Assembly (NCBI RefSeq): GCF_020283565.1
Contig: NC_060059.1
Location: forward strand, 13,461,501-13,525,500
From: Trifolium pratense
Taxonomy: Eukaryota; Streptophyta; Magnoliopsida; Fabales; Fabaceae
DNA: 64,000 bases
Direction of reading: 5' to 3'
The notes under the pieces are model-generated. The model was not told the DNA's origin and ran no database searches. It saw nothing but the letters and a program-made list of their open reading frames with translations. Shown here one piece after another: positions 48,999 to 61,182 of this stretch. The stretch's first letter is position 1. Every line of letters starts with the position of its first letter. The position numbers and the translations under genes were made by a program.

Positions 48999-49839
48999 TG
49001 TGTTGATGGATAATTTTCGCAAGTGAACGAATTACCACGTAGTAATAAAAATATCGATCCACAGGGATTGTGTGATTAAACTAGTCGAATAGTGCTCATA
49101 GACATTATGCAAGAAATACACATAAATTGGGGGTATGTTGAGTGATGAATTGTTAGAAAACGTGCTTTGATATAATGGAAAAGCGAGGTAGAATCATCGG
49201 AATCGCCTAGTCTATAGCTAAACCACATGCAATCTACTATATCATAGGAATCTACTCAAGTGTTAACAACTAGATCGACAAATTAGTGAATCGCAATCTC
49301 TTGTCAAAATCCACTCTATTCGTTGTCGATACTCCCCCGATCTCTCGGGCGGAAGCTACCTACAACGAATGATATTAACGCGCGTCAATCGTTCGCTACA
49401 CTCTATGCCTCAATCTCTCGACCGGAGACACTCGAGCGCTTAATGCAATTCAGTTCAGAAATTAAATCAATACTCTCGCACGTGACTTAACTCGAAATCA
49501 TTACAACACTAATGAAGGATTATAAAGCATTAAACATGGAATTGCATTAAATCAACACTATGAACAGAGTAGTTTCTTACACATATAGCAGATTACATGA
49601 GGTCTATCTACATCCTAGGCTATCCTAGATCCTACCTCCGAAGAACTTAGCTCCTCATCTCCCTTTGTTCGCGTCCGAGCTTCAATGTCATGGCTTGTGA
49701 ATCCATGCTATCGATGTGCTTGGAGCTATCCTCTGGAGTCTTGAATCCCAATCTTGAAGTTCCAAACCAGAATGTAGATCAAATTTGCAGAATTTTCCAA
49801 CCACAAAACAGAATTATGCAGAAACTATATATACAGAAG

Positions 49840-50080
49840 GCAACCACGCCGCGCGCCAGATCTATCACGCCGCGCGTGGTTGCAAATCCATCAACTACGC
49901 CGCGCGTGATAACAGAATCACGCGGCGCGTGATCAAGTCAGAGAGCAATCTTCATCTTCAACAAAGCTTCACGCCGCGCGTGGTACGGCATCACGCCGCG
50001 CGTGATCAGAGTGAAAATCTTGGCTCCCTGTGAGCTCCATCACGCGGCGCGTGATGGGCTACGCCCCCAGCGTAGTGAAA
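49840..50080. repeat. CpG-rich palindromic motif array in the LTR
   Basis: Seven copies of CACGC(C/G)GCGCG(T/C)G-type sequence, mostly as ATCACGCCGCGCGTGAT palindromes, occur within about 200 bp. A final decayed unit is CTACGCCCCCAGCGTAG. The array is duplicated at about 54091-54331 in the other LTR. It is a strong CpG island in otherwise AT-rich DNA and contains CGCG cores. Its role is unknown. Confidence 0.85.
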
Positions 50081-51664
50081 ATCCTCCATTTCCTGCAATT
50101 TTTCCTGTTTTCTTGCAAAACAAGTAATCAAGCTTATGGTTAGATTTCTCTTATATTTATTGCTAAAAACCTACTAAAATGCATCTAATGTTGCTAAAAT
50201 AGGCATGGATTAGAGAGTGTGACGATTCGTCATCACAACCCCAAACTTAAACCTTTCCTTGTCCTCAAGGAAACAACTTTTACCTCAAGCTTTTGTGTCA
50301 AGACCTTGGCATTTTCCTTAAATTTACTCGAATCATACATACGTGAGACTCACTTGATGATCAATGATCCACCTGCAAACAATGCTCAATTGCACAATCG
50401 TTCTCGCAAGACATTTTCAAGTAGTTCACACTTTTCGACCAAGGCTCTATGATTCCATCACACTACTCACATGCACTCTTCAGTTTGGGTAATTCACTCA
50501 AATCAACACATCAATGCAAGTCAACAATAATTTTGCAAGTAGTCTAAGAATTCATTCGGTTCACTTTGTGCACACACATTAGAGGTCTTTTAGGGTTATA
50601 ACGTGGCTTGGCTAGGGTGGATGGTGATATTTTGGGATAAGTAGTAGAAAAACTTGGAGTTAGATCCCCCTATGGTCAAAAATTCATAAACCAACCCTTT
50701 TCTTTTGAACTATAGTGGACTAGAGAACTTTTTTCACATCATCAAACAAAGTTTTGCAATTCTTTTGACTTCAAGGCTATCACTTCTTTTCTATTTTTTT
50801 ATTTTTTTCACATTCATTCATCTTCTTTTTTTTTTTTTATTTATTTTCTTTTCTTCTTTGCCTTGCAATTCTTTTTTTTTTTTTTTTGAAATTTTTCAAT
50901 CAAAACTTTTATAAGTTCTCTAGTACCCTCACCCCAAACTTTATTTGTTGCTAATTCCAAAGAGCAACCCCAAACTTAGTGGTGAGCAATGCGCATCAAC
51001 CACTAATTAGGTGCCTAACCTCCAAGAAAGTCATTCCTTTTTTCATCAAAAATTTCTTAAGGTTTTGCAAAAATAACATTTTCTTTTTCAGCTCAAATTG
51101 GTTAAGCAAAGGATAATTATAAGTAAGGGTGGATAGAAAGGCTCAAAGGTACCAAGGAACATGCCTCGTGTGTGCTACAAAAGTACCAATCAAATAAAAA
51201 GACGACAAACAAAATCGAGAGACAATACATGAGTGGATATCACACATAGAAGAAAAAGGAGTGTTTGGCTCAATACCTCTCGGTTGGGTCGAATCAAAGA
51301 ACCGGTCAAAAAGTGTGCATTCCCTTCCTTTGCCTCTTGATCACATGAGTGCAACAAGCTATTGCACTGCAAGTTTCACAAATTACACACGGAGAAAATC
51401 ATGCAATTGATACTCAAGTAACTAGAAGGAACATGCCAAGATATTGAAACAAACTCTAAAGGTACACGAAATTCCACAATTGAACATAAAAAGATTCAAA
51501 TTCAGAGTTAAAAGTATCTTCATCCAGCCAATTCAAAGAGAACATCAAACAATTATTCATAAAGTAGCATAAGAGTGAAAGGGAAGAAAGGACCGTAAAC
51601 TCATGGGTTGCCTCCCATGAAGCGCTTCTTTCTCGTCATTAGCTTGACGCTTCATCATCACAAG

Positions 51665-53035
51665 TTAGGGAGGATACTTCAACTTTGATTCAACCCGGCT
51701 CCTCTTGTTCTCTTCATTCAAAGGAGCAATATTAATATCAAATAGTAATGATTTCACGCTTCCCGAATCACTCTTGAGACCTTCCCCTTTGGTCTTCAAA
51801 TTGGTTCTTTCCTTCTTACTAGACCGTGATGGAGATTTCTTAGAACTTTTCTTCACCGAAGCTTTCCATGTTGAAGTGGAAGACTTTTGAGGATTAACAA
51901 CCGGATTGGGCTCTTCTTCTTTGGCCACCTTGTGCAAACAAAAGATAGGAACCACACCATCCAAGACCCATCCTAGGTCGTCATTCACTTTCTCAGCTTC
52001 TTTTAACAAGTCATTCTCTTCTAGTGGAGTGAGCAAATCACTTATGATCACGGGTTTCCTAGAGTCGCCACCCAAAAACACATACTTCCATTTAGGAGGA
52101 AGTTCTTTCAATTCCGGTGGCTTTTTTATTGCCTTTGGCTCTTTCTCCTCTTCTAGGGGGTTATCCAAGTTTTGAAGAAATATTTCAATCTCATGATCCC
52201 ACTCTTCTTCTTTCTCATCTTTTACCACTTCCTCTAGCACTTCCACTTTGAAACATTCGGATACCACTCCACAAAATTCAAGGTCTTGGTTCTTGACCCT
52301 CTTCATCCTAGGATAAGGCATTCTAGCATATGGTGAAGGAACTTGAAACTTGGGGTCCTTCACAATAGGTTTCTTGCCTTTCTTGGCACTAGACTCATTC
52401 TCCACTCTCTTTTCAACTTCACCCTCATAAGCTTTTTCTTCCTTATTTTTTTTTTCTTTCTTATTTTCTCTTCTATTTTCAACTACACCATCCTTCATCT
52501 TTTCAACTACACCATTTTTACTCTCATCATTCTTAGGATTCTCCACTACTTTTTGTGATGAAACTTCTCTACTCCTCAAATTAATGGAACTACAACTTTC
52601 ATTACGAGGATCTGTGGTGTTTTCACAAAAATCACTTTGAGTTTGTAAAGAAGAGACTTGCATTGCTAATTGACTCATTTGGTTTTCGAGATTTTTGATG
52701 GAGGCTTCATGACGTTCGCTTGACACTTCTTGGTTTGCCTTCATCACCTCAAAATTGCTTTGAGTCATCTTCATGGCCAAGATAAGAGTATCTTCAAAAG
52801 ATTCAAGGTGATCTTCAAAATGTTGATCTTGAGGAAATGCTTGATTCGGATTAACTCCATAAGAACAATTCATGTGATTCTTCACTCCAAGATTGAAGGT
52901 GTTGAAATGAGGATTATTTTGAGAGGTTGCTTGCACCATACATTGAGCTTCTAGTTGTTTGGTAATGATTTGTAGAAACACATTATTGAACTTGCAACTA
53001 GTTAAGAGTGCCTCTTGATTGTATGATTCAAACAT
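51665..53035 (-). CDS. Truncated Gag-derived protein of the Athila-like element
   Basis: A 456-codon frame starts at the first in-frame ATG (EDMFESYNQEALL). The same frame is open upstream to 53224, next to the primer site. Early residues NNPHFNTFNLG...NHMNC resemble the Asn-rich stretch after the zinc knuckle in Athila-type Gag. A coiled-coil-like part (SIKNLENQMSQLAMQVSSLQ) follows. A Lys/Glu-rich linker leads to FQVPSPYARMPYPRM. Near the C-terminus, ELPPKWKYVFLGGDSRKPVI matches the segment just before the protease/RT in related elements, then the frame ends Lys/Ser-rich. There is no DTGA protease, RT or integrase. It is probably the translatable product of a deletion derivative. Confidence 0.8.
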   Translation of the reverse strand: MFESYNQEALLTSCKFNNVFLQIITKQLEAQCMVQATSQNNPHFNTFNLGVKNHMNCSYGVNPNQAFPQDQHFEDHLESFEDTLILAMKMTQSNFEVMKANQEVSSERHEASIKNLENQMSQLAMQVSSLQTQSDFCENTTDPRNESCSSINLRSREVSSQKVVENPKNDESKNGVVEKMKDGVVENRRENKKEKKNKEEKAYEGEVEKRVENESSAKKGKKPIVKDPKFQVPSPYARMPYPRMKRVKNQDLEFCGVVSECFKVEVLEEVVKDEKEEEWDHEIEIFLQNLDNPLEEEKEPKAIKKPPELKELPPKWKYVFLGGDSRKPVIISDLLTPLEENDLLKEAEKVNDDLGWVLDGVVPIFCLHKVAKEEEPNPVVNPQKSSTSTWKASVKKSSKKSPSRSSKKERTNLKTKGEGLKSDSGSVKSLLFDINIAPLNEENKRSRVESKLKYPP

Positions 53036-54491
53036 GTCTTCCTTCCGCTTTACGATTTGCTCGTGCTGTTTTCTCAATCTCAGAATCGAATTCCAGCTCA
53101 ATTGGACCTGTTCTCCGCATGCACAAGAAAACAAACAAGTAGAACGCTCTTGACAGAAAAATGTAAAAACAGAGAAATCAAAGAAAACACAGAAAATATA
53201 AACACTATTGCCTTGTCGAATCAATCACAATCCCCGGCAATGGCGCCAAAAACTTGATGGATAATTTTCGCAAGTGAACGAATTACCACGTAGTAATAAA
53301 AATATCGATCCACAGGGATTGTGTGATTAAACTAGTCGAATAGTGCTCATAGACATTATGCAAGAAATACACATAAATTGGGGGTATGTTGAGTGATGAA
53401 TTGTTAGAAAACGTGCTTTGATATAATGGAAAAGCGAGGTAGAATCATCGGAATCGCCTAGTCTATAGCTAAACCACATGCAATCTACTATATCATAGGA
53501 ATCTACTCAAGTGTTAACAACTAGATCGACAAATTAGTGAATCGCAATCTCTTGTCAAAATCCACTCTATTCGTTGTCGATACTCCCCCGATCTCTCGGG
53601 CGGAAGCTACCTACAACGAATGATATTAACGCGCGTCAATCGTTCGCTACACTCTATGCCTCAATCTCTCGACCGGAGACACTCGAGCGCTTAATGCAAT
53701 TCAGTTCAGAAATTAAATCAATACTCTCGCACGTGACTTAACTCGAAATCATTACAACACTAATGAAGGATTATAAAGCATTAAACATGGAATTGCATTA
53801 AATCAACACTATGAACAGAGTAGTTTCTTACACATATAGCAGATTACATGAGGTCTATCTACATCCTAGGCTATCCTAGATCCTACCTCCGAAGAACTTA
53901 GCTCCTCATCTCCCTTTGTTCGCGTCCGAGCTTCAATGTCATGGCTTGTGAATCCATGCTATCGATGTGCTTGGAGCTATCCTCTGGAGTCTTGAATCCC
54001 AATCTTGAAGTTCCAAACCAGAATGTAGATCAAATTTGCAGAATTTTCCAACCACAAAACAGAATTATGCAGAAACTATATATACAGAAGGCAACCACGC
54101 CGCGCGCCAGATCTATCACGCCGCGCGTGGTTGCAAATCCATCAACTACGCCGCGCGTGATAACAGAATCACGCGGCGCGTGATCAAGTCAGAGAGCAAT
54201 CTTCATCTTCAACAAAGCTTCACGCAGCGCGTGGTACGGCATCACGCCGCGCGTGATCAGAGTGAAAATCTTGGCTCCCTGTGAGCTCCATCACGCGGCG
54301 CGTGATGGGCTACGCCCCCAGCGTAGTGAAAATCCTCCATTTCCTGCAATTTTTCCTGTTTTCTTGCAAAACAAGTAATCAAGCTTATGGTTAGATTTCT
54401 CTTATATTTATTGCTAAAAACCTACTAAAATGCATCTAATGTTGCTAAAATAGGCATGGATTAGAGAGTGTGACGATTCGTCATCATGTGT

Positions 54492-57400
54492 TGTCGACAA
54501 ACTTGAGCTCATGAGATCCCATTAGATATTGGTTATTTACCTACCTAAAGGAGTAGAAAAGAAAGACGAACAAAAAAATAAAATAAAATTGATCTCTTTA
54601 TGGATTTCTTTTTTTTTTACAAAGTTAAAGCCAAAAAAAAAATCGAGAAACCGCACACTTTTTGAAATCAGGTTTTAGAAGAGTCCGTTGAGAGAAGCTC
54701 TAATAGGTTATGCGGAGGGGAAGAATAGACCAAACGATCTATGTTTGAGAAGAAATAAAAAGAGTTGTGATTATGCTAAGACCACCAAATAAATGCGGCA
54801 AAAGTGTAAAAATAATCGACGATAATCATATCTTATTAAGTCAGTTGGTCGGATCCAAGGTGGCAAAAAAATTTGTATAGTGGAGAAACCAAGGGTTTTC
54901 CATAGATTTTTAAAGGCTAATGAATGAAAAACTTTTGTTGAATGTTGCACCGGGGTAAAGATTATTAGGAGTCATATTATTTATTACAATGGTGCAACAA
55001 GGACAAAGTTGAGACATAATTGTTACAAGCCTACCACATAATATTAATTTTCTGGAAGATGAAAGACGCCAAACCTATGACCAAGATGAAGTTGTGATAT
55101 TCAAATTTCTTTGTTTCAAGAGCCAAGTGAAAAAAATGTCTTGGTAGTGTAGGAACCATTGATATTTTCAGAAATTGTCCTCATTGTGGCGTTGAAATGA
55201 AGAATGAGATTGTCGACTTCATCCATGATGGTTCGAGTAAATGGGTTATATATAGAGGCTTGTAAGGTTCGGAGGGGATGAGCCACAAACTTCATTAATT
55301 TACATAGCAAAGCCATTGATGTGAACAAAAGGGACAGAGGTACATAGAGGGTTGAAGGATGTCCAGTGACTATACCAAAATGACGAGTTATCTTATCCTG
55401 CTCGCCAGGTAAAACCTCACTTGATATTTTTGGCTTTGATGATTGAGCTCCAAGTAGAAGAACTGCGGCGATGTTGGTATGTGAGAGGATGTGTGAGCAT
55501 CAAATGTGTATTTGTGCGACAGAATATTAACTCAAGGTTTGGGTGATGTGGTCGATGAGGTTGGTCTCTTTTGAACAAGAAAATTTGTCAAAAATTGTTC
55601 TCATCGAGAATCGATGAAGTTGGTCTCTTTATGCTTCACATTTTGGAACCCTATTTAAGCTTAAGAAAAATCATTTTTAATTTAGAAGGGATTTGACTTT
55701 GAATACCTACCAAAAATTATAGGAAGCACCTAGGAACTCAAATATGACTCTTTTAATTTTTATCCCTAAAAAAAGTGATTTATACCCCTGCAATTTCTAA
55801 AAAAAACATAAAATAAAAAAGTCCTTAATGTGTTTTTAATAATAAAAAAAATGCTAAGGTGGTCAAAATTTGCTGATGTGGCATGTGATGATTGTATAAA
55901 TGTTGTTGATCATACATTTTTAATTATTTAAAATTAAAAAACAATTCATTTATGTTTTTTTTAAAAAATTAAATTAACAAACTGAATATTTTGGATTTTG
56001 CAATTTGCAATTTGCCCTTTTTCACTTCCCTTTCTCTCTTTCACGTGAGATTTATTTGAAGTCAATGAATCTCCATTTCCTTTAATTTCATTCCACCCTT
56101 TATCCATTTCCTTTACTTGCATTCCATCCTTGTCACTTCTCTCTTGATAATTTTTGAATTCCCCAATTACTATAAACCCTAGATCCCAAGTTTGGGGAAA
56201 TTTGAAAGCAAGTTTTGTAATCCTAAATTGAAGACATGATTGTTCAATAGTTACCTTTATTTTATCAAGGGTACTCCACTTGCTAAAATTTCTTTAGACT
56301 TTTTTGTTTTGTTCTTACTAGATGAAGGTGATGTGGTTTATTTTTCTTTGTTCTTTGGTCAATAGTATCCAAGTTTGCCTAAGCTCGCACATAGAGCAAG
56401 TGGCAATATATATAGAGGATCCTAAATTGGATCAAAGTCCAATCTGACTAGGTCAACTCAAAATCGATGAACTCAATTACGGGCTCGTCCTCAATGGTCA
56501 GGGAATTGCCACTTTCGTAATGGCGGACAACGGATTCATGGAGTCCCAATAGTAACCATTGCATTGAAGCTCGGGATGCCTTATGCTATCAATGGCGAGA
56601 TCGCTTCTTCTGCTCTGTCATTGATTAATGTGGCTCCGCACCAAAGACCTATATATATCCTTTTTTTCTTCCTCAAAGAGTTCATTTATCTTATCTCCCT
56701 CACTCTCACTTCACACTTATTCTTATCTGTTGCATGTACTCTCCTCCCTCTCCCAAAACAACCGAACAGACGCACAACGTTTCATCCCCAACCACAACCT
56801 CTAATTAGGCAAAATGCAAAATAATTTAGTCAAAATATTATTATCTCTATCATTAATACAATTTTCATTGTCACAACAAAAATAGGTCATTTTCTCTACA
56901 CTATATTTCTTGATAATTTGAGACTATTTAGCCAACAACAATGAGAAGATATCATATAAATGTGAGGTATATGTTGGATTTGGATTGTGTGAAGTTGACT
57001 GCATGCAGTCAGTAAATTAAAATCTGAACCGTCTGATCTTGATCGGATGGTTTAGATGTGGCCGACTGCACTGCAGTCAATATATTTGTAAATTCACTGA
57101 ACCCCTATCCGTAAATGTTAGTTGTGAGTGCCAAATACAAATCTATTTATGTGATTTATTCTTAATTTTTAAAAATACATGACATCATTAGAAAGGAATA
57201 TCTTGTTTAAAAATCAATGTCAACCACGGGGGAAGACACGCTACACAATCTTGATAGAGAAATATTTGGTTAGTCACAACACCAAATATTACATGTTAGG
57301 CACACACACATGAAATAAAAAAAATTTCAAGAAAAAATGATTCAAGTAATATTCATTGATGTGATTATTTTATTTTTCTTTTAAATTTTTTAGTTTATGT

Positions 57401-57520
57401 TGTGTCTAAATTTTCTTGATAATATATCCCTAGATCCCCTACTAGGGTGCTACAAATGGCAAGATTATATGAGATACATGAAACATTTATTATGTAATTT
57501 ACTGTATTTACTACCTAGTA
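54492..57520. other. Intergenic, 3 kb without a supported gene
   Basis: Short frames on both strands (for example 55116-55328 minus and 56564-56824 plus) show no motifs. Position 56993-57078 carries a GACTGCA-rich inverted repeat related to 35668-35852. I recognise nothing else. Confidence 0.5.
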
Positions 57521-57716
57521 TCTAGAGAGATACTCTTACGTGGTCACGTGACCAAATAATTTGGATTTGGTGACACTCATAAAATTATATAAAATCATTT
57601 AATAATTTAAAAAGAAAATATTATTTAATTATTTTTTAAATAATTATTTCACTTTTATGAGTGTGACCAAATCCAAATTATTTGGTCACGTGACGATACA
57701 AGAATATCTCCTAGAA
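57521..57716. mobile_element. MITE with long inverted ends, ~195 bp
   Basis: GTGGTCACGTGACCAAATAA followed by TTTGGATTTGGTGACACTCA at the left is mirrored at the right. AGAGATACTCTTAC / GGAGATATTCTTGTA extends the symmetry outward. Each arm contains a CACGTG core. The target duplication is not resolved. Confidence 0.7.
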
Positions 57717-59214
57717 GAAAATCACCCTATTGGATTTGATAAAGTTTTTTTTTTTTTTTGTCAAAAAATAATAAGGACTTTACTTTCGCTGCAAGGATCA
57801 GCAGCCTTGCCTTTCAACCCTTTCATTGATTGGGTTAATACATAAATTTGACACGACTTTGTGAAATGATTAAACTATTGAATGTAACATATGAGCACAT
57901 GATTAGTAAATAGTAAAACAAACAATAAGAACATTAAGTTATTATTGAAGATATATGATCTTAAATTAATCTATATTGGGTGTATGTATATACCATAAGA
58001 TTGAACGTAATTGATTGATTGTTAAAAGCCAATGAGATTTGATTATATATGTGAGTTGAATGGTAGATAAGTTAGGTTGGTTGGTATGGTCAGCTTCAGA
58101 TAAAAGAGGCCATACATGTATAATCATGTGATAGCATATGTGTAACTAACAGCTTGAAAATAGAACAGTGCAAAATTTGAGTTTCTATTGGACATACCAA
58201 GCTCAAAGAGTGTAGCTAAATAAGCCACGCAACATTAGATATTTTTTATACTCAAGATAACCGACCTTGAAAATATCGTGCAGGTAACACTCGTGACCAA
58301 ACTTATGCACTGCTACAGCATATTTAATCAAGATATCATCATTAATTTTCACACACCAAGATTGATTGCAACTTCTTTTAATTTGAGATATTGATGATAG
58401 TGATTTTTAATTACTTGTCGTTAGTACGTGGGTGTTCACTGTTTACATAATTTATTTTGTAATTGATATTAGTAGTTGTTAGCAATGACTAATTTTTCTC
58501 AAGGAATTTGCGGGGCACAAATGTGAATTATCAACTCTTAGCTAAATTTCTTTCATACGCATAAGCCATGAATCTAACCCCTAACCATATATTTAAGGAG
58601 ATCAAGACTCTTGTCATTTAAATCAATTTATTTTTGATATTGTTCATATAATTAAACTTGGAGTATATCATATCATATAAATATTTTAAACTAAATTGCA
58701 TTTTAATTTTCACAAAATTGCAATTTTGGTCCAATAATTTTCATAATAGCATTTTTAACCCTCTAACTTTAACTCATTTTACAAAAGGTCAACTTCCACT
58801 GATTTTGACCAAGTCAATGCATACATGTCTTGCAAATGTGGACAATCATTCCTAGTGAGACATACTCTACCCTTATTAATTTGGGGTATTTGTCCAACAA
58901 TCGAAGAGAGTAAGTCATATAAGTAGATTTGCATGTGGTACCCACAACTAACTTGTAACCAACTTTTATTTCAAATACATAGTTTGTTCTCGTTGGTTGA
59001 TGGTAAATATCTCCAAATTATCATGTGGTTAAATTAGAAAAAACCCATCATTAATTTAATAAATTTTGGATAATAATATTAATGATCTTTTGTATCATTT
59101 TTAAAATATATAAATTTTTAATAAATATTAACCATAATACAAATAATCATTATATATCAAACACAATTGTGAAAATACACTAATATAGCAATATCATAAT
59201 AAAGGGTTAAATAT
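57717..59214. other. Intergenic with one isolated MULE end
   Basis: Positions 58690-58800 (AATTGCATTTTAATTTTCAC, TGCAATTTTGGTCC, TTTGACCAAGTCAA) resemble the left arm of the 4984-7462 element without a partner. No gene is supported. Confidence 0.5.
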
Positions 59215-59321
59215 GTTTTTGGTTAAGTTTTCCAGAATTTTACTTTTAGTTTTTAAAGATTTTTTCGCACTTTTTAGTCTTTGAAGTATTTTTTGTCATG
59301 ATTTTTGGTTCTTACTTTTTA

Positions 59322-60799
59322 GGCTTAAATGCAGTTTTGGCCCCCCAAGTTTCACAATTGCTTGATTTTGGCCCCCCACATTTCAATTGCTTGATTTTAA
59401 CCCCCTAAGTTTCACAATTGCTTGATTTTAGCCCTCCAGGTTTCAATTGCTCGATTTTGACCCCCTAAGTTTACCCTCTTTTGCATTTGCTAGCCCTCGT
59501 TGATTTTTTTGACTAAAAATTGCTTATGTACATTTTTTTAAAAAAAATTAAAATATGTTTTAATTAAAAAAAAATAATATTTGCTTTTATAAAAATGTAT
59601 TAAAAAAAAAATTTTAATGAAAGGTTTCATAATTCTTTTTTATTTTAAAAAAAGTTTACAAAGTTTTTAAAAAGGACAAAACTTACCTACAGTTCCTTAC
59701 CTCCTGTTTTTACTGTTCCCTAATCATAACACGACACCTGCTTTTTTCTTTATTTTAATAATAAATAAATTACACCACCGTTTAAATGCGTTAGTTTTTC
59801 TGTTATGTTTCACACCGCCTTTGCAAATTAACACGACACACCATAAGAAGACAATTGCTATGGCATGGAGGACAACCTCCTGAGGCATAACAGACTCGCT
59901 GATTGAAGAAAATATGAAACTATCCATAGCGAAAAATCCAAACTTGTTTTGGAATGTTATTATAGAAATATAGAATATAGAATGAAACAAAATTGTTATC
60001 CTTGATCAACCTCTGTTTCTTATCCTCCCTTATTTTATATAAGGTTTGTTCTTGTTGAGTTTACACACCCTCACAACACATGCTTTCCTTTCTTCCTGCG
60101 TGATACAGCCTGCACAATAGTTTTGTGAAATCCAATGCAAGGTGAGTACCGACATGACCATTGGAAAGATGAAGTAAGCATTGACCAGAGAAGGGGATTT
60201 GGAAAGGTAATTTTGTAACACTTTTGATGGATTGGAAACGATAAAAAAAACGTGGGTGACGGCTGCAATGTGGTGCTGGTTGGAAAACGGATTGTGCGTG
60301 ATAACAGGGGAAACGTCAAAAAATTTACGCCGTTAAGTTTATTAAGATGATGTGGATGAAGTAGTACATGTGTCATGTTTTGATTAGAAAACAGTAAAAA
60401 CAGGAGGTAAGGAACTTTATATAAGTTTTCTCCTTTTAAAAAATAGTTCATAATTTTTTTTTACTTTTTTATATAACAAAATTATTTTATAAACTACATA
60501 TAGTAATAAAAAAATTATAATTTAGTTTTTAAAAAACAATTTATAATTTATTTATATATTTTTAAATACTTATTTAATTTTAAAATGCCACATAACCAAT
60601 TTTTAATAAAAAAAATCAACGGGGGGCTAGCAAATGCAAAATGGGGTAAACTTGGAGGGCCAAAATCGAGAAATTGAAACTTGAAGGGCTAAAATCGAGC
60701 AATTATGAAACTTAGGGGATTAAAATCAAGCAATTGAAATGTGGGGGGCCAAAATCAAGCAATTGTAAAATTTGGGGGGGCCAAAACTGCATTTAAACC
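59322..60799. mobile_element. Middle Mutator-like element, 1478 bp, 9-bp TSD
   Basis: Ends GGCTTAAATGCAGTTTTGGC and reversed GGTTTAAATGCAGTTTTGGC are followed by CAATTGCTTGATTTTGGCC repeats in each arm over about 200 bp. The flanking TACTTTTTA (59313-59321 and 60800-60808) is perfect. Confidence 0.92.
59674..60433. mobile_element. Inner Mutator-like element, 760 bp, 9-bp TSD, possible cargo
   Basis: Inverted ends GGACAAAACTTACCTACAGT / GGAGAAAACTTATATAAAGT continue through TCCTTACCTCCTGTTTTTAC. The flanking TTTTAAAAA (59665-59673 and 60434-60442) is perfect. Minus-strand frames of 88 codons (59724-59990) and 126 codons (60071-60451) lie inside. I recognise neither, but captured host sequence is possible. 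Confidence 0.9.
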
Positions 60800-61182
60800 T
60801 ACTTTTTATTCAACTCATGCATATATTAAAAAAAAAAATTCTTCATGTTTAATACATTATATGAATATCTCTTGCAAAAAATTAATTTTTTTTAATAAGA
60901 GATGAATTAAATATGAATTTTTTAGTATTTTGAACATAAAAATTCATAAATAATTCATTTTATGTTAAAAAATTCTAAATTTTTATTTGAGATGTTCTTA
61001 TAATATTATAAATATGAATACACAAAATCATTTAAAACTATGAAAGTATACAAAAATTTGATTAAAAGTAAAGACCAAAAGTTGTGATAGAAAATTTTTC
61101 AAAGATAAAAAAGTGCGAAAAAAATATTTAGAGACTAAAATAAAATTCTAAAAAACCATAAGGATCAAAAATATATTTAACC

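Larger units (their letters stand above)
49004..54486 (-). mobile_element. Athila-like Ty3/Gypsy element, 5483 bp, non-autonomous and recent
   Basis: Two 1232-bp LTRs (49004-50235 and 53255-54486) have TG...CA ends. The flanking TGTGT (48999-49003 and 54487-54491) is a perfect 5-bp duplication. Next to the right LTR the minus strand reads TGGCGCCATTGCCGGGG, one mismatch from the complement of the tRNA-Asp 3' end, a primer site I associate with Athila-type elements. A purine tract AAGTTTGGGGT adjoins the left LTR. I noticed only one LTR difference (49976 C vs 54227 A), implying a very young insertion. The interior encodes only a gag-derived protein, and 50236-51660 is non-coding 3' region. Confidence 0.95.
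59215..61182. mobile_element. Outer Mutator-like MITE of a three-deep nest
   Basis: GGTTAAATATGTTTTTGGTT at the left and reversed GGTTAAATATATTTTTGATC at the right form the ends. Both are followed by TTTTACTTTTAGT / TTTTATTTTAGTCT and AAAAAGTGCGAAAAAA words. Without the inserted element it is about 480 bp. The target duplication is imperfect. Confidence 0.75.

Noticed and set aside
49690..50033. 80-82-codon plus-strand frames, repeated at 53941-54284
   Set aside because: They lie in the two LTRs, overlap each other in different frames and come from the CpG palindrome array.
54492..57520. Small frames that might be genes
   Set aside because: No motifs, no splice-consistent extension and no codon bias that I could support.
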